Shown in pieces: positions 1-8,758 of a stretch of 64,000 nt of DNA (positions within the stretch are counted from its first letter, which is position 1; the number at the start of each line of letters is the position of its first letter). Source of the stretch: CAWCPR01 sp963797475. Lineage in GTDB: Bacteria; Chloroflexota; Anaerolineae; Anaerolineales; UBA4823. The position numbers and the translations under genes were made by a program. The stretch lies in assembly GCA_963797475.1 (NCBI GenBank), contig CAWCPR010000001.1, forward strand, positions 1,116,001-1,180,000. Reading direction: 5' to 3'. The notes beneath the pieces were generated by a model. The model was not told the DNA's origin, did not search any database, and saw nothing but the letters and a program-made list of their open reading frames with translations.

Positions 1-1
1 C

Positions 2-334
2 GAATATTTTGTAAGCGCCGCCGAAGTCACGGGCGCGAGCACGGCGCACATCCTTTTCCGCGAGATTCTGCCCAACACCGTTTCGCCGATCCTGACCAAG
101 ATGAGCCTTGACGTTGCCTGGGTGATCATCATCGGCTCCATGCTCAGCTTCGTCGGCCTGGGAGTGCAACCACCCGAGCCTAGCCTGGGCACGATGATCG
201 CGGATGGCGCCCGCTATCTCCCTGACCAATGGTGGATTGCAATCTTTCCCGCTCTGGCAATCGTCGTCGTCGTCCTGGGGTTCAATTTGCTTGGGGATGG
301 TGTGCGGGATATGTTTGCTTCCCAGGAGTCTTGA
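2..334 (+). CDS. Peptide-type ABC transporter permease, C-terminal part (DppC-like)
   Basis: Partial gene: the reading frame is already open at base 2 and ends with TGA at 332-334. The visible 110 residues begin with EYFVSAAEVTGAS and continue to REILPN, which is the cytoplasmic EAA loop typical of DppC/OppC permeases. Two hydrophobic segments follow (around VAWVIIIGSMLSFVGLGVQ and WWIAIFPALAIVVVVLGFNLLGDGV). The ending GVRDMF is also typical of DppC. Two ATPase genes of the same importer class follow at once, with the first starting one base after this stop. By family this is the inner-membrane channel subunit of a dipeptide/oligopeptide/nickel-type importer. The substrate cannot be read from this fragment; the hydantoinase genes downstream suggest a small cyclic amide or peptide. 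Confidence 0.9.
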   Translation, partial: EYFVSAAEVTGASTAHILFREILPNTVSPILTKMSLDVAWVIIIGSMLSFVGLGVQPPEPSLGTMIADGARYLPDQWWIAIFPALAIVVVVLGFNLLGDGVRDMFASQES

Positions 335-335
335 G

Positions 336-1364
336 ATGGTCTCCGTCCCTATTTTGCTGGATATCAAAAACCTGCACGTCCACTTCGCAGTCTACGGCGG
401 CCGGCTCAAGGTCCTGGACGGCGTCAACTTCCACATGCGCACCGGCGAGAAGGTTGGACTGGTGGGCGAGACAGGTTGTGGCAAGACAACAACGATGAAA
501 GCCATTCTGCGCGTACTGCCCACTCCGCCGGCCCGGATACCGCAGGGAGAGATCTACTTTAATGGCCAGGATATCCGCAAGATGAGTGGCGCCGACTTGC
601 AGCGTGTCCGTGGGCGCGGCATCTCCATGATTTTCCAGGATCCAACCGCTGCCCTCAACCCCGTCTTCAGCGTGGGCGAACAGTTAAAAGCTGTGATCCA
701 ACATTCCGGGGGACCAGGCAAGGCGTTATCTCGCCAGGAGATCCACCAGGGAGCCGTCGCCGCGTTGCAAGAGGTAGCGCTAGCCGACCCGGAACGGCTA
801 TTGCGAAGCTACCCAACCCAGCTCAGCGGCGGCATGCGGCAACGTGTGTGCATCGGCATGGCGCTCGCGACCCGCCCCGAATTGCTGATTGCCGATGAGC
901 CGGGCACCTCGCTGGATGTGACCATCCAGGACCAGGTCCTGCGATTGCTGCGGAAATTGGTAGAGGAGAAGAACACGTCTGTCATCCTGATCACGCATAC
1001 CCTGGGCATTGTCCGCGAGATGACCGACCGGGTATATGTGATGTACGCAGGCGACATTGTAGAGGTGGCGTCCACAAAGAAACTCTTCGCAAGCCCTTTG
1101 CATCCATACACACAAGGGTTGATCAGCACCGTCCCGCGACTGACGGGCGGGGGCATCGCCAGCGGCATCCCGGGGCGTATCCCCAATTATCTCACTCCGC
1201 CGCCCGGCTGTCGTTTTCACCCCCGTTGCCCTCACGTGATGGACATCTGCCGGAAAGAGAAACCACCAGCATACCGCGTGAATGAAGATCATGAGGTGGC
1301 CTGCTTCCTGTATCGGACCGAGAGCAGGGATGACCTCGTCAGGGGGAGGGTCGAGACATCATGA
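336..1364 (+). CDS. Peptide-type ABC transporter ATP-binding protein (DppD-like)
   Basis: Encodes 342 residues when started at ATG 336, just behind the permease stop; a longer in-frame extension to 204 would overlap the permease and does not look like ABC sequence. Walker A GETGCGKTT is at residues 44-52, the signature is LSGGMRQRV, and Walker B is LLIADEP. The C-terminal extension with PPPGCRFHPRCPHVMDIC is the oligopeptide-transporter C-terminal domain found in DppD/OppD. It hydrolyses ATP to drive import through the upstream permease, as a heterodimer with the next gene. The stop overlaps the next start as ATGA (1361-1364), implying translational coupling. The DEPGTSLDV stretch differs slightly from the usual DEPTTALDV. 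The substrate is unknown. Confidence 0.93.
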   Translation: MVSVPILLDIKNLHVHFAVYGGRLKVLDGVNFHMRTGEKVGLVGETGCGKTTTMKAILRVLPTPPARIPQGEIYFNGQDIRKMSGADLQRVRGRGISMIFQDPTAALNPVFSVGEQLKAVIQHSGGPGKALSRQEIHQGAVAALQEVALADPERLLRSYPTQLSGGMRQRVCIGMALATRPELLIADEPGTSLDVTIQDQVLRLLRKLVEEKNTSVILITHTLGIVREMTDRVYVMYAGDIVEVASTKKLFASPLHPYTQGLISTVPRLTGGGIASGIPGRIPNYLTPPPGCRFHPRCPHVMDICRKEKPPAYRVNEDHEVACFLYRTESRDDLVRGRVETS

Positions 1365-2356
1365 GCGACATTCTAACCATCACCGACCTTAAGAAATATT
1401 TCGTCGTTGGCCAATCCGGTTGGCCGAAACAAGTATCCATTACCGTCAAGGCTGTAGATGGCATCTCATTCACCATGATCGAAGGTGAAACTCTGGGACT
1501 GGTGGGGGAATCGGGTTCAGGGAAGAGCACCGTGGCATACACCACTGTCGGCATGTATTCGCCTACTTCCGGCAGTATTAAATTCCGGGGACAGGAGCTA
1601 TTCCAGGCGAATGGGAAACGCCCTCTTCATCTCAAGAAAGAAATCCAGATCGTCTATCAAGATCCGGGTTCATCCCTAAATCCAAGGCGGAGTATTAAGG
1701 ATATTCTGGATATGCCCCTGCGCCTGCACAAACCTGGGAAGAACAGGCTAGGACAGATCGTACACCTGCTGGATATTGTGGACATGCCGCCAGAGTACAT
1801 GCACAAATATCCTCACATGCTAAGCGGCGGCGAAAAGCAAATCGTGGCGGTTGCCAGGGCGCTTGCCACAGACCCTTCTCTGGTCATTCTAGATGAGCCA
1901 ACCTCTGCCCTGGATGTTTCGGTACAGGCCAAGACCATCAACTTGCTATTACGGCTGCAGCAAGAGTTTCACCTGAGCTACCTGTTCATCACGCACGATC
2001 TGAGTTTGATGCGGAATGTCGCATCGCGGGTGGCGATCATGTACCTGGGCAAAATCTGCGAGATCGCCGAAACCGCGGACTTCTTCCAAAAGCCGTTACA
2101 TCCCTACACACAAATGCTCCTGTCCTCCATCCCGGTGATTTCAGAGGCAGAAGAAGCATTCAAGCCCAAGAAGGTTATCTCCACGGGTGAAATCCCTAGC
2201 CCGGTCAACATCCCAAGCGGCTGCAGGCTTAACACACGCTGCCCTTTCGTCATGGACATCTGCCACGCGGTCGATCCGATGATGGTTGAGGCAGGGCCGG
2301 ACCATAAAGTCCGTTGTCATCTTTTCAATCAGCCTGCTCCGGCGAGTGTTCAGTGA
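1361..2356 (+). CDS. Peptide-type ABC transporter ATP-binding protein (DppF-like)
   Basis: 331 residues. It has Walker A GESGSGKST, signature LSGGEKQIVAVARALA, Walker B LVILDEPTSALDVSVQ and H-loop LFITHDLSLM. The C-terminal tail PSGCRLNTRCPFVMDIC matches the oligopeptide-transporter C-terminal domain. It forms the second ATPase half with the preceding DppD-like protein, with a 4-bp ATGA overlap. This is the last transport gene before the hydantoinase genes, separated by a 51-bp gap that holds a strong ribosome binding site for the next gene. No substrate-binding protein is seen in the window; it is presumably upstream. Confidence 0.93.
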   Translation: MSDILTITDLKKYFVVGQSGWPKQVSITVKAVDGISFTMIEGETLGLVGESGSGKSTVAYTTVGMYSPTSGSIKFRGQELFQANGKRPLHLKKEIQIVYQDPGSSLNPRRSIKDILDMPLRLHKPGKNRLGQIVHLLDIVDMPPEYMHKYPHMLSGGEKQIVAVARALATDPSLVILDEPTSALDVSVQAKTINLLLRLQQEFHLSYLFITHDLSLMRNVASRVAIMYLGKICEIAETADFFQKPLHPYTQMLLSSIPVISEAEEAFKPKKVISTGEIPSPVNIPSGCRLNTRCPFVMDICHAVDPMMVEAGPDHKVRCHLFNQPAPASVQ

Positions 2357-2407
2357 CCGGGTTGAGATATTCATTCATACACGAATCTCATGCTAAGAGG
2401 AGGTAAT

Positions 2408-4456
2408 ATGTTAAGAGTCGCAACCGATATCGGGGGGACGTTCACAGACCTGGTTTATGTTACACCAGGTGGAGAGGTGGGAACGGCTAAAAGCCATACG
2501 ACCCCTGGGCAATTCGAAAAAGGCGTGATGGATGTGATCGAAGCCAGTCACATCACACCCAGTGAATTTGTTTCCTTTGTTCATGGCACGACGATCGTCA
2601 TCAACGCCATCACAGAGAGAAAGGGCGCCAAAGTCGGGCTGCTTACGACGGAAGGCTTCCGCGACATCCTTGAGATCGGACGTGGCAATCGTCCGGACTT
2701 CTTCAATTTGGAATATTCCAAGCCAAAACCGTTTGTGCCCCGCTATTTGCGCCGTGAATTGCCGGAACGCATCTCATACAAAGGGATCGAGAGCAAGCCG
2801 CTTGATCTCTCAGGGCTGCCAGCTATCCTGGATGATTTTCGTGCCGAAGGCGTGGAGGCTATTGCGATCAGCTTTATCAATGCTTATGCAAATCCAGCCC
2901 ATGAAGAGGCCACGCTTGCCAGGGTTATGGAACTCTGGCCTGAGGTTTCCGCGGTGACTTCATGCCAGATCACGCGGGAGTGGCGTGAATACGAACGCAC
3001 AAACACGGCTGCGTTGTCTGCCTATGTCCAACCGATTGCCCATCGCTACCTGGATAGCCTGACCATCAGTCTATCCAAGGCCGGCATGAAATGCACACCC
3101 TACATCATGCAATCCAATTGCGGTGTGGACACCGTCAAGAGCGCGCGCCAGATTCCGATTACGATGATTGAATCCGGCCCTGCCAGTGGAGTTTGGGGAG
3201 CCGCCGCCCTCGGCAGGCTGATCGGCGTACAGAACGCCATTGCCATCGATATCGGCGGCACGACTGCCAAGTGTGGGCTGATCACCAATGGAGAGGTCAA
3301 GCTCAACACCAACTACCTGGCAGAGCGCACCGAAACCTCTGCTGGGTATCCAGTCATGGTGCCGGTGGTAGATCTGGTAGAAATCGGCAACGGCGGCGGG
3401 TCCATTGCCTGGGTGGATGAATTTAAGAGACTGCATGTGGGCCCCCAAAGCGCCGGAGCGGTGCCAGGCCCGGTATCCTATGGTTCTGGCGGCACGGAAG
3501 CCACAACTACAGATGCGAATCTGGCGTTGGGGTGTATCAATCCCAGCTATTTCTGTGGCGGCACGTTGATAGCTGACATGGAAGCAGTAGATAAAGCCCT
3601 GGATAAACTCGCCGCAACACTCTCAACCGGGCGACGGGAGGCCGCGCGCGGCATCGTTCGCATTGCCAATAACAACATGGTCAATGCGATCAAGCTGATT
3701 TCTGTCAATCGGGGACATGACCCGCGGGACTTCACCCTGTTCGCCTTTGGCGGCGGCGGCGGTATGCATGCTTGCGCCCTGGCCAAAGAGTTGGGGATCA
3801 AAAAAGCCGTGATCCCCAGCCTGTCGGGTGTATTTTCAGCCTGGGGTATGTTGCTGAGCGATCTGCGCCGCGACTATCTCCAAACCCAGGTTGTCGAGCT
3901 GTCTGGACCTCAAGCAGATGCCCAGATAAATCAGGCTTTCATGATGCTTGAAGAACAAGCCATTAAGGAATTCACCGCCGAACATATCGAACGCTCTAAG
4001 ATACACTTTCTCCGCTATGGGCGCTGCCGCTATCAAAATCAGGAACACTTTGTCGAAATTGCCCTGCCGGATGGTCCGATAACATCCGCCCAGATTGATA
4101 CAATCGTAGAGAATTTCCACACAAACTATGAGAGAGAGTACACCTATCGATTGGAAGCGCCCGCAGAACTGGTTTGTTATCACCTGGTGGCTATTGCCGA
4201 AGTGGATAAGCTGAAGCCAGAGAAACACCCAAGGACAGGCAGGAAGCTTGAGGACGCTATCAAGGGAAATCGGGAAGTGGATTTTGTTGAAGCCGGCATC
4301 CACCAGGCAGCGATCTTCAACGGCGATGCCTTGGAACCGGGCATGAGCTTTGTCGGTCCGGCGATTATTGAAGAGTCGGGCACCACGGTCGTTATCCCGC
4401 CCGGCCTGCCGTGTCATGTGGATGACTACGGCAATTATTGCATTGAGACCGCTTAA
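2408..4456 (+). CDS. hyuA: Hydantoinase/oxoprolinase A subunit (HyuA)
   Basis: 682 residues. Start chosen at ATG 2408 because AGGAGG lies at 2399-2404; an earlier in-frame ATG at 2390 would put this ribosome binding site inside the gene. The N-terminus ATDIGGTFTDLVY is the first phosphate-binding motif of the ASKHA-fold hydantoinase A family, and a second ATP-site motif, IAIDIGGTTAKCGLI, lies near residue 280. By family it performs ATP-dependent opening of hydantoin, 5-oxoproline or related cyclic amides, together with HyuB. It sits between a peptide-type importer and HyuB with short gaps, so import and ring opening are probably one operon. The true ring substrate (hydantoin, oxoproline, or a ketone as in related carboxylases) cannot be told from sequence. 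Confidence 0.92.
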   Translation: MLRVATDIGGTFTDLVYVTPGGEVGTAKSHTTPGQFEKGVMDVIEASHITPSEFVSFVHGTTIVINAITERKGAKVGLLTTEGFRDILEIGRGNRPDFFNLEYSKPKPFVPRYLRRELPERISYKGIESKPLDLSGLPAILDDFRAEGVEAIAISFINAYANPAHEEATLARVMELWPEVSAVTSCQITREWREYERTNTAALSAYVQPIAHRYLDSLTISLSKAGMKCTPYIMQSNCGVDTVKSARQIPITMIESGPASGVWGAAALGRLIGVQNAIAIDIGGTTAKCGLITNGEVKLNTNYLAERTETSAGYPVMVPVVDLVEIGNGGGSIAWVDEFKRLHVGPQSAGAVPGPVSYGSGGTEATTTDANLALGCINPSYFCGGTLIADMEAVDKALDKLAATLSTGRREAARGIVRIANNNMVNAIKLISVNRGHDPRDFTLFAFGGGGGMHACALAKELGIKKAVIPSLSGVFSAWGMLLSDLRRDYLQTQVVELSGPQADAQINQAFMMLEEQAIKEFTAEHIERSKIHFLRYGRCRYQNQEHFVEIALPDGPITSAQIDTIVENFHTNYEREYTYRLEAPAELVCYHLVAIAEVDKLKPEKHPRTGRKLEDAIKGNREVDFVEAGIHQAAIFNGDALEPGMSFVGPAIIEESGTTVVIPPGLPCHVDDYGNYCIETA

Positions 4457-4470
4457 GAAGGAGATTAACC

Positions 4471-6138
4471 ATGACCAAGCAGTATGATCCGATCACGACG
4501 GAAATCATCCAAAGCTCATTACAGGCTGCAGCCGACGAGATGTTCGCTGCCTTGCGGCATACAGCCATGAGCGCGATCATCTACGAAGTACTCGATATGG
4601 GCACGGGTATCACCGATAAAAATGGGGAGCTGGCCGGTTCAGGGGCCGGCATCCCGGCCTTCGTGGGTGTACTGGACAAAACGGTCAAACGGGTGCTTAC
4701 AAAGTACAACAAGCCAGGAGATATCGAACCGGGCGACATCTATCTCACCAATGACCCATATAATGGCGGGGTGACGCATCTAAATGATGCTGTCCTGGTT
4801 ATGCCTGTCTTTGCGGAGAGTGAAATCGTCGCCTGGACAGCCAATATCGCCCACTGGAACGATGTAGGCGGTATGGTGCCCGGCAGCATGTCGACCAATG
4901 CAACTGAGATATTTCAGGAAGGGTTGATTTTGGCAGGCATCAAGCTCTTCTCGCAGGGCAAGCCGATCCGATCTGTATTCGATATTCTCACGGCGAACTG
5001 CCGGATGCCCGATTTTCTAATCGGTGATCTATGGGCGGGCGTCGCTTCCGTCCGGGTGGGCGAGCACCGCATTCTTGAAATCGTCCACAAGTATGGGAAA
5101 GACGTATTCCTCCATGCAGTCGAAGAATATTTAAACTATGGCGAACAGGTAAGTTTAAATGCGTTGAAGCGTCTGCCGAAGGGCAAGTATTCGCTGGTCG
5201 AAGAGCAAGATAACGGGCCGGCGTATGCGGTCACCGTTGAGATTCGTGAGGACGAGTTTATCGTCGATCTGCGGGGCAGCCCCGACCAGGATAAAGGTCC
5301 CTTCAACATGAGTCGGGACGAGGCTGTCACAGCCTGCCAGATGGCTTTCAAGGGTGTCACCTCTCCGGAAAGAATAGCCAATGGCGGCACCTTCCGGCCC
5401 CTGAAAGTGATCACCCGACCTGGGAGTGTCTTCGACCCGATTTACCCGGCGGCCCAGGGCATCTACTATGAAATCACTATCCGTCTGCACGATCTCATTG
5501 TGCGCTGCCTGGCCCAACACATGGCTGATCGGCTCCCGGCCGGAGGCTTTGCCTCGGTCTGTGGGACGTTATTTGGCGGGATCCATCCCGACACCGGACG
5601 CCCTTATGCGGTGATCGAACCTGAGCTCGGCGGGTGGGGCGGGTCCGCACGCGTCGACGGAAATTCAGGGCAGTTTTGCGCTTTGCACGGCGAAACATAC
5701 AATTGTCCGGCCGAGGTCGCCGAAGCGCGCTATGGCGTAACGGTCGACTATCTCAGTTTTCATGACGAAGAAGGCGGCGCTGGCCTGCATCGGGGAGGCA
5801 AGGGGGTAAGGATTGATTATCGCATACGATCCGACAATGCCTGGTTGACCGTCGCCTACACCCGATCGAGAATTCTGCCTTGGCCTCTAGAAGGTGGTTG
5901 CCAGGGTTCGCCCAACCACATTATGATTGTCCGGGCGAATGGCGCCACTGAGCGTTACTCGGTGGTGAGCGGTCTGACATTGAATACAGATGATGTCATT
6001 CAGGTGATGACAGCTACCGGCGCAGGATGGGGCGACCCAATGCAGCGCAGTCTGGATTTGGTAAAGGAAGACCTTAAAAACGGCTATATCACCGAAGAAC
6101 AAGCAAATCGATACTATGGGCTGAACAGCCGCACATAA
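4471..6138 (+). CDS. hyuB: Hydantoinase/oxoprolinase B subunit (HyuB)
   Basis: 555 residues with a good ribosome binding site (AAGGAG at 4457-4462). The start DPITTEIIQSSLQAAADEMFAALRHTAMS and the LTNDPYNGGVTHLNDAVLVMPVF region are hallmarks of hydantoinase B, as is the later glycine-rich ELGGWGGSARVDGNSGQF segment. It partners HyuA in ATP-dependent hydrolysis or carboxylation of a cyclic amide or carbonyl substrate in the cytoplasm. The gap from hyuA is 14 bp, so the two are almost surely cotranscribed. The gene is complete and of normal length for the family. Confidence 0.92.
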   Translation: MTKQYDPITTEIIQSSLQAAADEMFAALRHTAMSAIIYEVLDMGTGITDKNGELAGSGAGIPAFVGVLDKTVKRVLTKYNKPGDIEPGDIYLTNDPYNGGVTHLNDAVLVMPVFAESEIVAWTANIAHWNDVGGMVPGSMSTNATEIFQEGLILAGIKLFSQGKPIRSVFDILTANCRMPDFLIGDLWAGVASVRVGEHRILEIVHKYGKDVFLHAVEEYLNYGEQVSLNALKRLPKGKYSLVEEQDNGPAYAVTVEIREDEFIVDLRGSPDQDKGPFNMSRDEAVTACQMAFKGVTSPERIANGGTFRPLKVITRPGSVFDPIYPAAQGIYYEITIRLHDLIVRCLAQHMADRLPAGGFASVCGTLFGGIHPDTGRPYAVIEPELGGWGGSARVDGNSGQFCALHGETYNCPAEVAEARYGVTVDYLSFHDEEGGAGLHRGGKGVRIDYRIRSDNAWLTVAYTRSRILPWPLEGGCQGSPNHIMIVRANGATERYSVVSGLTLNTDDVIQVMTATGAGWGDPMQRSLDLVKEDLKNGYITEEQANRYYGLNSRT

Positions 6139-6225
6139 TTAACATAAATGTGTTATCCCTGCCCGTTATAAGATAGCCGATGCGCGCCGCAGGCTGTGTT
6201 GGCCACGCGTTAAGGAGAGTGGACG

Positions 6226-6966
6226 ATGCGGATCCTGTGGATTAATCCGATCGGGACAAACGTGTTCGACGCAGATACGCGGAAAATACTAAACATAGCG
6301 AAACAGGAAGACACCCAGTTGGATGTGGTTTCCTTGCCTTCCGACCGGCCAAAACACCTGGAGTACCACGCCTATGAAGGGTTGGTTGTAGGCGATATCG
6401 TGCGGCTTACTCGCCAGGCTGCTGACAGCTACGATGCGATCGTCATCGGCTGTTTCTACGATGTCGGTTTGCGCGAAGCGCGCGAGGTGTCGGGGAGGTC
6501 GATCGTGACCGCGCCATGCCAATCGGCCACCGCCATAGCGAGTAATTTGGGTAACACCTTCTCGGTGCTGGTAGGCCGGCGTAAGTGGATCCCAAAGATG
6601 CACGAGAACATCCGTACCTACGGACACGGCCATCGCCTGGTATCGATGCGTCCACTGGATTTGGGAGTGCATGACTTCCAGGCCGACCCTAACCGCACTT
6701 GCGACCGCTTACTGGCTGAGGGCCGTAAGGCAGTTCAAGAGGACGGCGCCGAGGTACTCATCCTGGGTTGCACAGCCGAGTATGGGTTCCATGAGAATAT
6801 GCAGGATGCACTTGGCGTGCCCGTGATCGACGCCGTCCTATCCCCATTCAAATACGCCGAATTCCTGGTCGACCTGGCCAACCGTTTCGGCTGGCGACCG
6901 AGCCGGATGTGGGGTAGCGAAGCGCCGCCTGAAGCAGAATTAACGACCTGGAATCTGTTTTCCTGA
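6226..6966 (+). CDS. Asp/Glu/hydantoin racemase family protein
   Basis: 246 residues with ribosome binding site AAGGAG at 6211-6216. The sequence opens RILWINPIGTN, as in hydantoin racemases (ILVINPNT motif), and keeps two cysteines in the expected places for cofactor-independent two-base catalysis: C76 in IVIGCFYDVGLREARE and C182 in LILGCTAEYG. By family it interconverts D- and L-5-substituted hydantoins or related amides. It lies 87 bp after hyuB and before an M24 peptidase, which supports a role in epimerising the substrate so that one stereospecific hydrolase can use both forms. The exact substrate is not known; maleate isomerase or Asp/Glu racemase activity is possible. Confidence 0.85.
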   Translation: MRILWINPIGTNVFDADTRKILNIAKQEDTQLDVVSLPSDRPKHLEYHAYEGLVVGDIVRLTRQAADSYDAIVIGCFYDVGLREAREVSGRSIVTAPCQSATAIASNLGNTFSVLVGRRKWIPKMHENIRTYGHGHRLVSMRPLDLGVHDFQADPNRTCDRLLAEGRKAVQEDGAEVLILGCTAEYGFHENMQDALGVPVIDAVLSPFKYAEFLVDLANRFGWRPSRMWGSEAPPEAELTTWNLFS

Positions 6967-7027
6967 AAGTTGGGTATGCCGATAACGAATAGGGTGTATC
7001 TTTATTTCCAAAAGAGAGGGTGTCAGA

Positions 7028-8116
7028 ATGCGGACTGAGGAACGTTTAGCAAACCTGCAGGCACGTATGAAAGAGACCGATACCGATTTGGCTGCGATCG
7101 GCCCTACCCCCAGCATGCGATATTTGCTGGGGTTTATTCCTCACGCTGACGAGCGGACGTGTTTGCTACTGGTAGATAGGCATTCGGTTCGTATGGTGGT
7201 GCCGGGTCTCAATCGTGAAGAAGTCGCCGTGCACACTAAAATAGACCTTATTGGCTGGGATGATGCCGATGGCCCTCAGGCAGCGCTACAGCAGGCCATG
7301 GCAGCTATTCGTACACCACGCAAGCTGGCTGTGGATGGGACCATGCGGGCTGATTATCTACTTCAATTGCTATCCGTGGTGTCTCCTGACCGAACAATAG
7401 CTGTTGATGCTTTGTTGACGCCCTTGCGCGTTTGTAAATCGGCAGAGGAAATCGAAGCGCTGGCACGCGCCGCAGCCCAGGCGGATCTGGCTATGCAAAT
7501 AGCTATTAATTCCTGCAATCCGGGAGTTACCGAGGCTGCGGTGGCCTGGGCGGCTGAAGCTGCCTTCCGCCAGGATGGCGCAGAGGAGGTTTGTTTCACT
7601 CTGATCGCCTCTGGCCCTAATGGTGCATACCCACACCATCACAGCGGTGAGCGAAGGTTACAGAAGGGAGATGCCATAATCATCGACATTGGCGCTTCGC
7701 TGCATGGATACAAGTCCGACATAACCCGTATGGTCTGCCTGGGGACGCCTTCGGAGGAATTTCAAAGAGCTTATGCTGCCGTGGATGATGCGAATCAACG
7801 CGCAAAGGCTGCCGTGCGACCCGGCCTGGCAGCCGGTGAGATCGATCGCATCGCGCGAGATACACTGAGTGCAGCCGGCTACGGATCCCTCTTCATCCAT
7901 CGGACTGGACATGGATTAGGCCTGGAAGGGCATGAGCCGCCCTGGATCATGGCGGGTGATCCGACGGTTTTACGAGAAGGGATGGTCTTTAGCATCGAGC
8001 CCGGGGTTTATCTTGTCGGGCAGTTTGGTGTTCGGATTGAGGATATTGTCGTCGTAACCCAATCAGGTGTGCGCAACCTTACGGGGTTTGATCATTCTTT
8101 AGTCATCAAAGACTAG
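7028..8116 (+). CDS. M24 family metallopeptidase (Xaa-Pro aminopeptidase/creatinase-like)
   Basis: 362 residues, ribosome binding site GAGAGGG upstream. Residues 1-140 form a creatinase-like N-terminal domain; 145-360 form the pita-bread fold. The five metal ligands are all present: D220 (DIGASLHGY), D231 (KSDITR), H295 (HRTGHGLGLEGHE), E324 (FSIEPGVY) and E338 (GVRIEDIVVVT). The PHHHSGER motif near 202-209 is the usual extra histidine site. It is therefore likely an active dinuclear-metal hydrolase that removes an N-terminal residue before proline, or cleaves a creatine-like C-N bond. Its place behind HyuAB and a racemase suggests that it acts on the linear product of ring opening. Confidence 0.9.
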   Translation: MRTEERLANLQARMKETDTDLAAIGPTPSMRYLLGFIPHADERTCLLLVDRHSVRMVVPGLNREEVAVHTKIDLIGWDDADGPQAALQQAMAAIRTPRKLAVDGTMRADYLLQLLSVVSPDRTIAVDALLTPLRVCKSAEEIEALARAAAQADLAMQIAINSCNPGVTEAAVAWAAEAAFRQDGAEEVCFTLIASGPNGAYPHHHSGERRLQKGDAIIIDIGASLHGYKSDITRMVCLGTPSEEFQRAYAAVDDANQRAKAAVRPGLAAGEIDRIARDTLSAAGYGSLFIHRTGHGLGLEGHEPPWIMAGDPTVLREGMVFSIEPGVYLVGQFGVRIEDIVVVTQSGVRNLTGFDHSLVIKD

Positions 8117-8132
8117 AGCAGTGGAGGAACCA

Positions 8133-8456
8133 ATGGTCAAGTTAACTGTGATCTATAATCTGCCGCCTGGAGCCGACCATGAAGAATTCCTTAAGTGGCG
8201 TACTACTGAGCATCAACAGGACAACATGTCTATACCTGGCATTCTCAAAAGTGATTTCTATGTCATCAAAAGCACCTGGAAAATGGCCGAGGTTCCTTAT
8301 CGCTACATGACAGAAGCCTATTTTCCAGATATGGAAACGTTTAAAAAATCCTTTTTCGATCCCGATTATCAGACCAGGCTGGTTAAATCACTGGAGCGCA
8401 TTGCTGACCCGCTGTTTTTGATCTCTGAAGAGCTTATCAGCCAGGTCGCCGGGTGA
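8133..8456 (+). CDS. EthD-like small dimeric alpha/beta-barrel protein
   Basis: 107 residues. Start chosen at ATG 8133 because GGAGG at 8123-8127 is its ribosome binding site; the GTG at 8121 would include it. The opening VKLTVIYNLPPGADHEEFLKWRTTEHQQ and the later YRYMTEAYFPDMETFKKSFFDPDYQ have the layout of EthD/REDY-type dimeric ferredoxin-fold proteins, which act as monooxygenase accessory proteins or small-molecule isomerases. Only 16 bp separate it from the peptidase, and no gene follows for 300 bp on this strand, so it is probably the last gene of the hydantoin operon. Its function is not clear. Confidence 0.7.
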   Translation: MVKLTVIYNLPPGADHEEFLKWRTTEHQQDNMSIPGILKSDFYVIKSTWKMAEVPYRYMTEAYFPDMETFKKSFFDPDYQTRLVKSLERIADPLFLISEELISQVAG

Positions 8457-8693
8457 ATCGGTCGCTAACAGATCGAGACGATGGAGTTAGACCATAATAC
8501 CTAAAAAGATGCTCCGATCCTGCAACGTCACCTAGTGAGTGCCATCTTGACCGATGGCCAGGGGGGATTGCTGGTCGCGGGCGAATTCAGCCAGGCCGGG
8601 GGCAAGGTAAGCAGCTATTTGGCAAGATGGAATGACCCGTTCGTTATCTGGATGCCAGCGATATTTCGATAGACAATTCTTGATCTTCACCCC

Positions 8694-8719
8694 TTGACAG
8701 CCCGGGTATTTTATATAAT
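8694..8719 (+). promoter_or_regulatory. Promoter of the tetR gene
   Basis: A perfect -35 box TTGACA lies at 8694-8699. The -10 region is A/T-rich, with TATAAT at 8714-8719 (14-bp spacer, short) and alternative hexamers AATAAT at 8717 (17-bp spacer) and TAATAT at 8719 (19 bp). Transcription should start just before or within the palindrome at 8720-8745, so a bound repressor would block RNA polymerase. Confidence 0.7.
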
Positions 8720-8745
8720 AATATGGGTGACCGCCCACCCATATT
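8720..8745. promoter_or_regulatory. Palindromic operator for the TetR-type repressor
   Basis: Perfect inverted repeat AATATGGGTG (8720-8729), 6-bp spacer ACCGCC, then CACCCATATT (8736-8745). It adjoins the -10 box and ends one base before the tetR ribosome binding site AGGAG (8746-8750). Arm length, position and the neighbouring tetR gene fit an autoregulatory TetR operator. A further half-site CCACCCAT recurs at 8753-8760, exactly 18 bp after the same 8-mer at 8735-8742, and overlaps the start codon. Confidence 0.75.
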
Positions 8746-8758
8746 AGGAGATCCACCC

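Larger units (their letters stand above)
8457..8758. other. Intergenic region before the tetR gene
   Basis: 302 bp without a gene. The first 235 bp show no clear signal and no terminator hairpin with a T run. The last 65 bp hold the tetR promoter and operator described separately. Confidence 0.6.
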
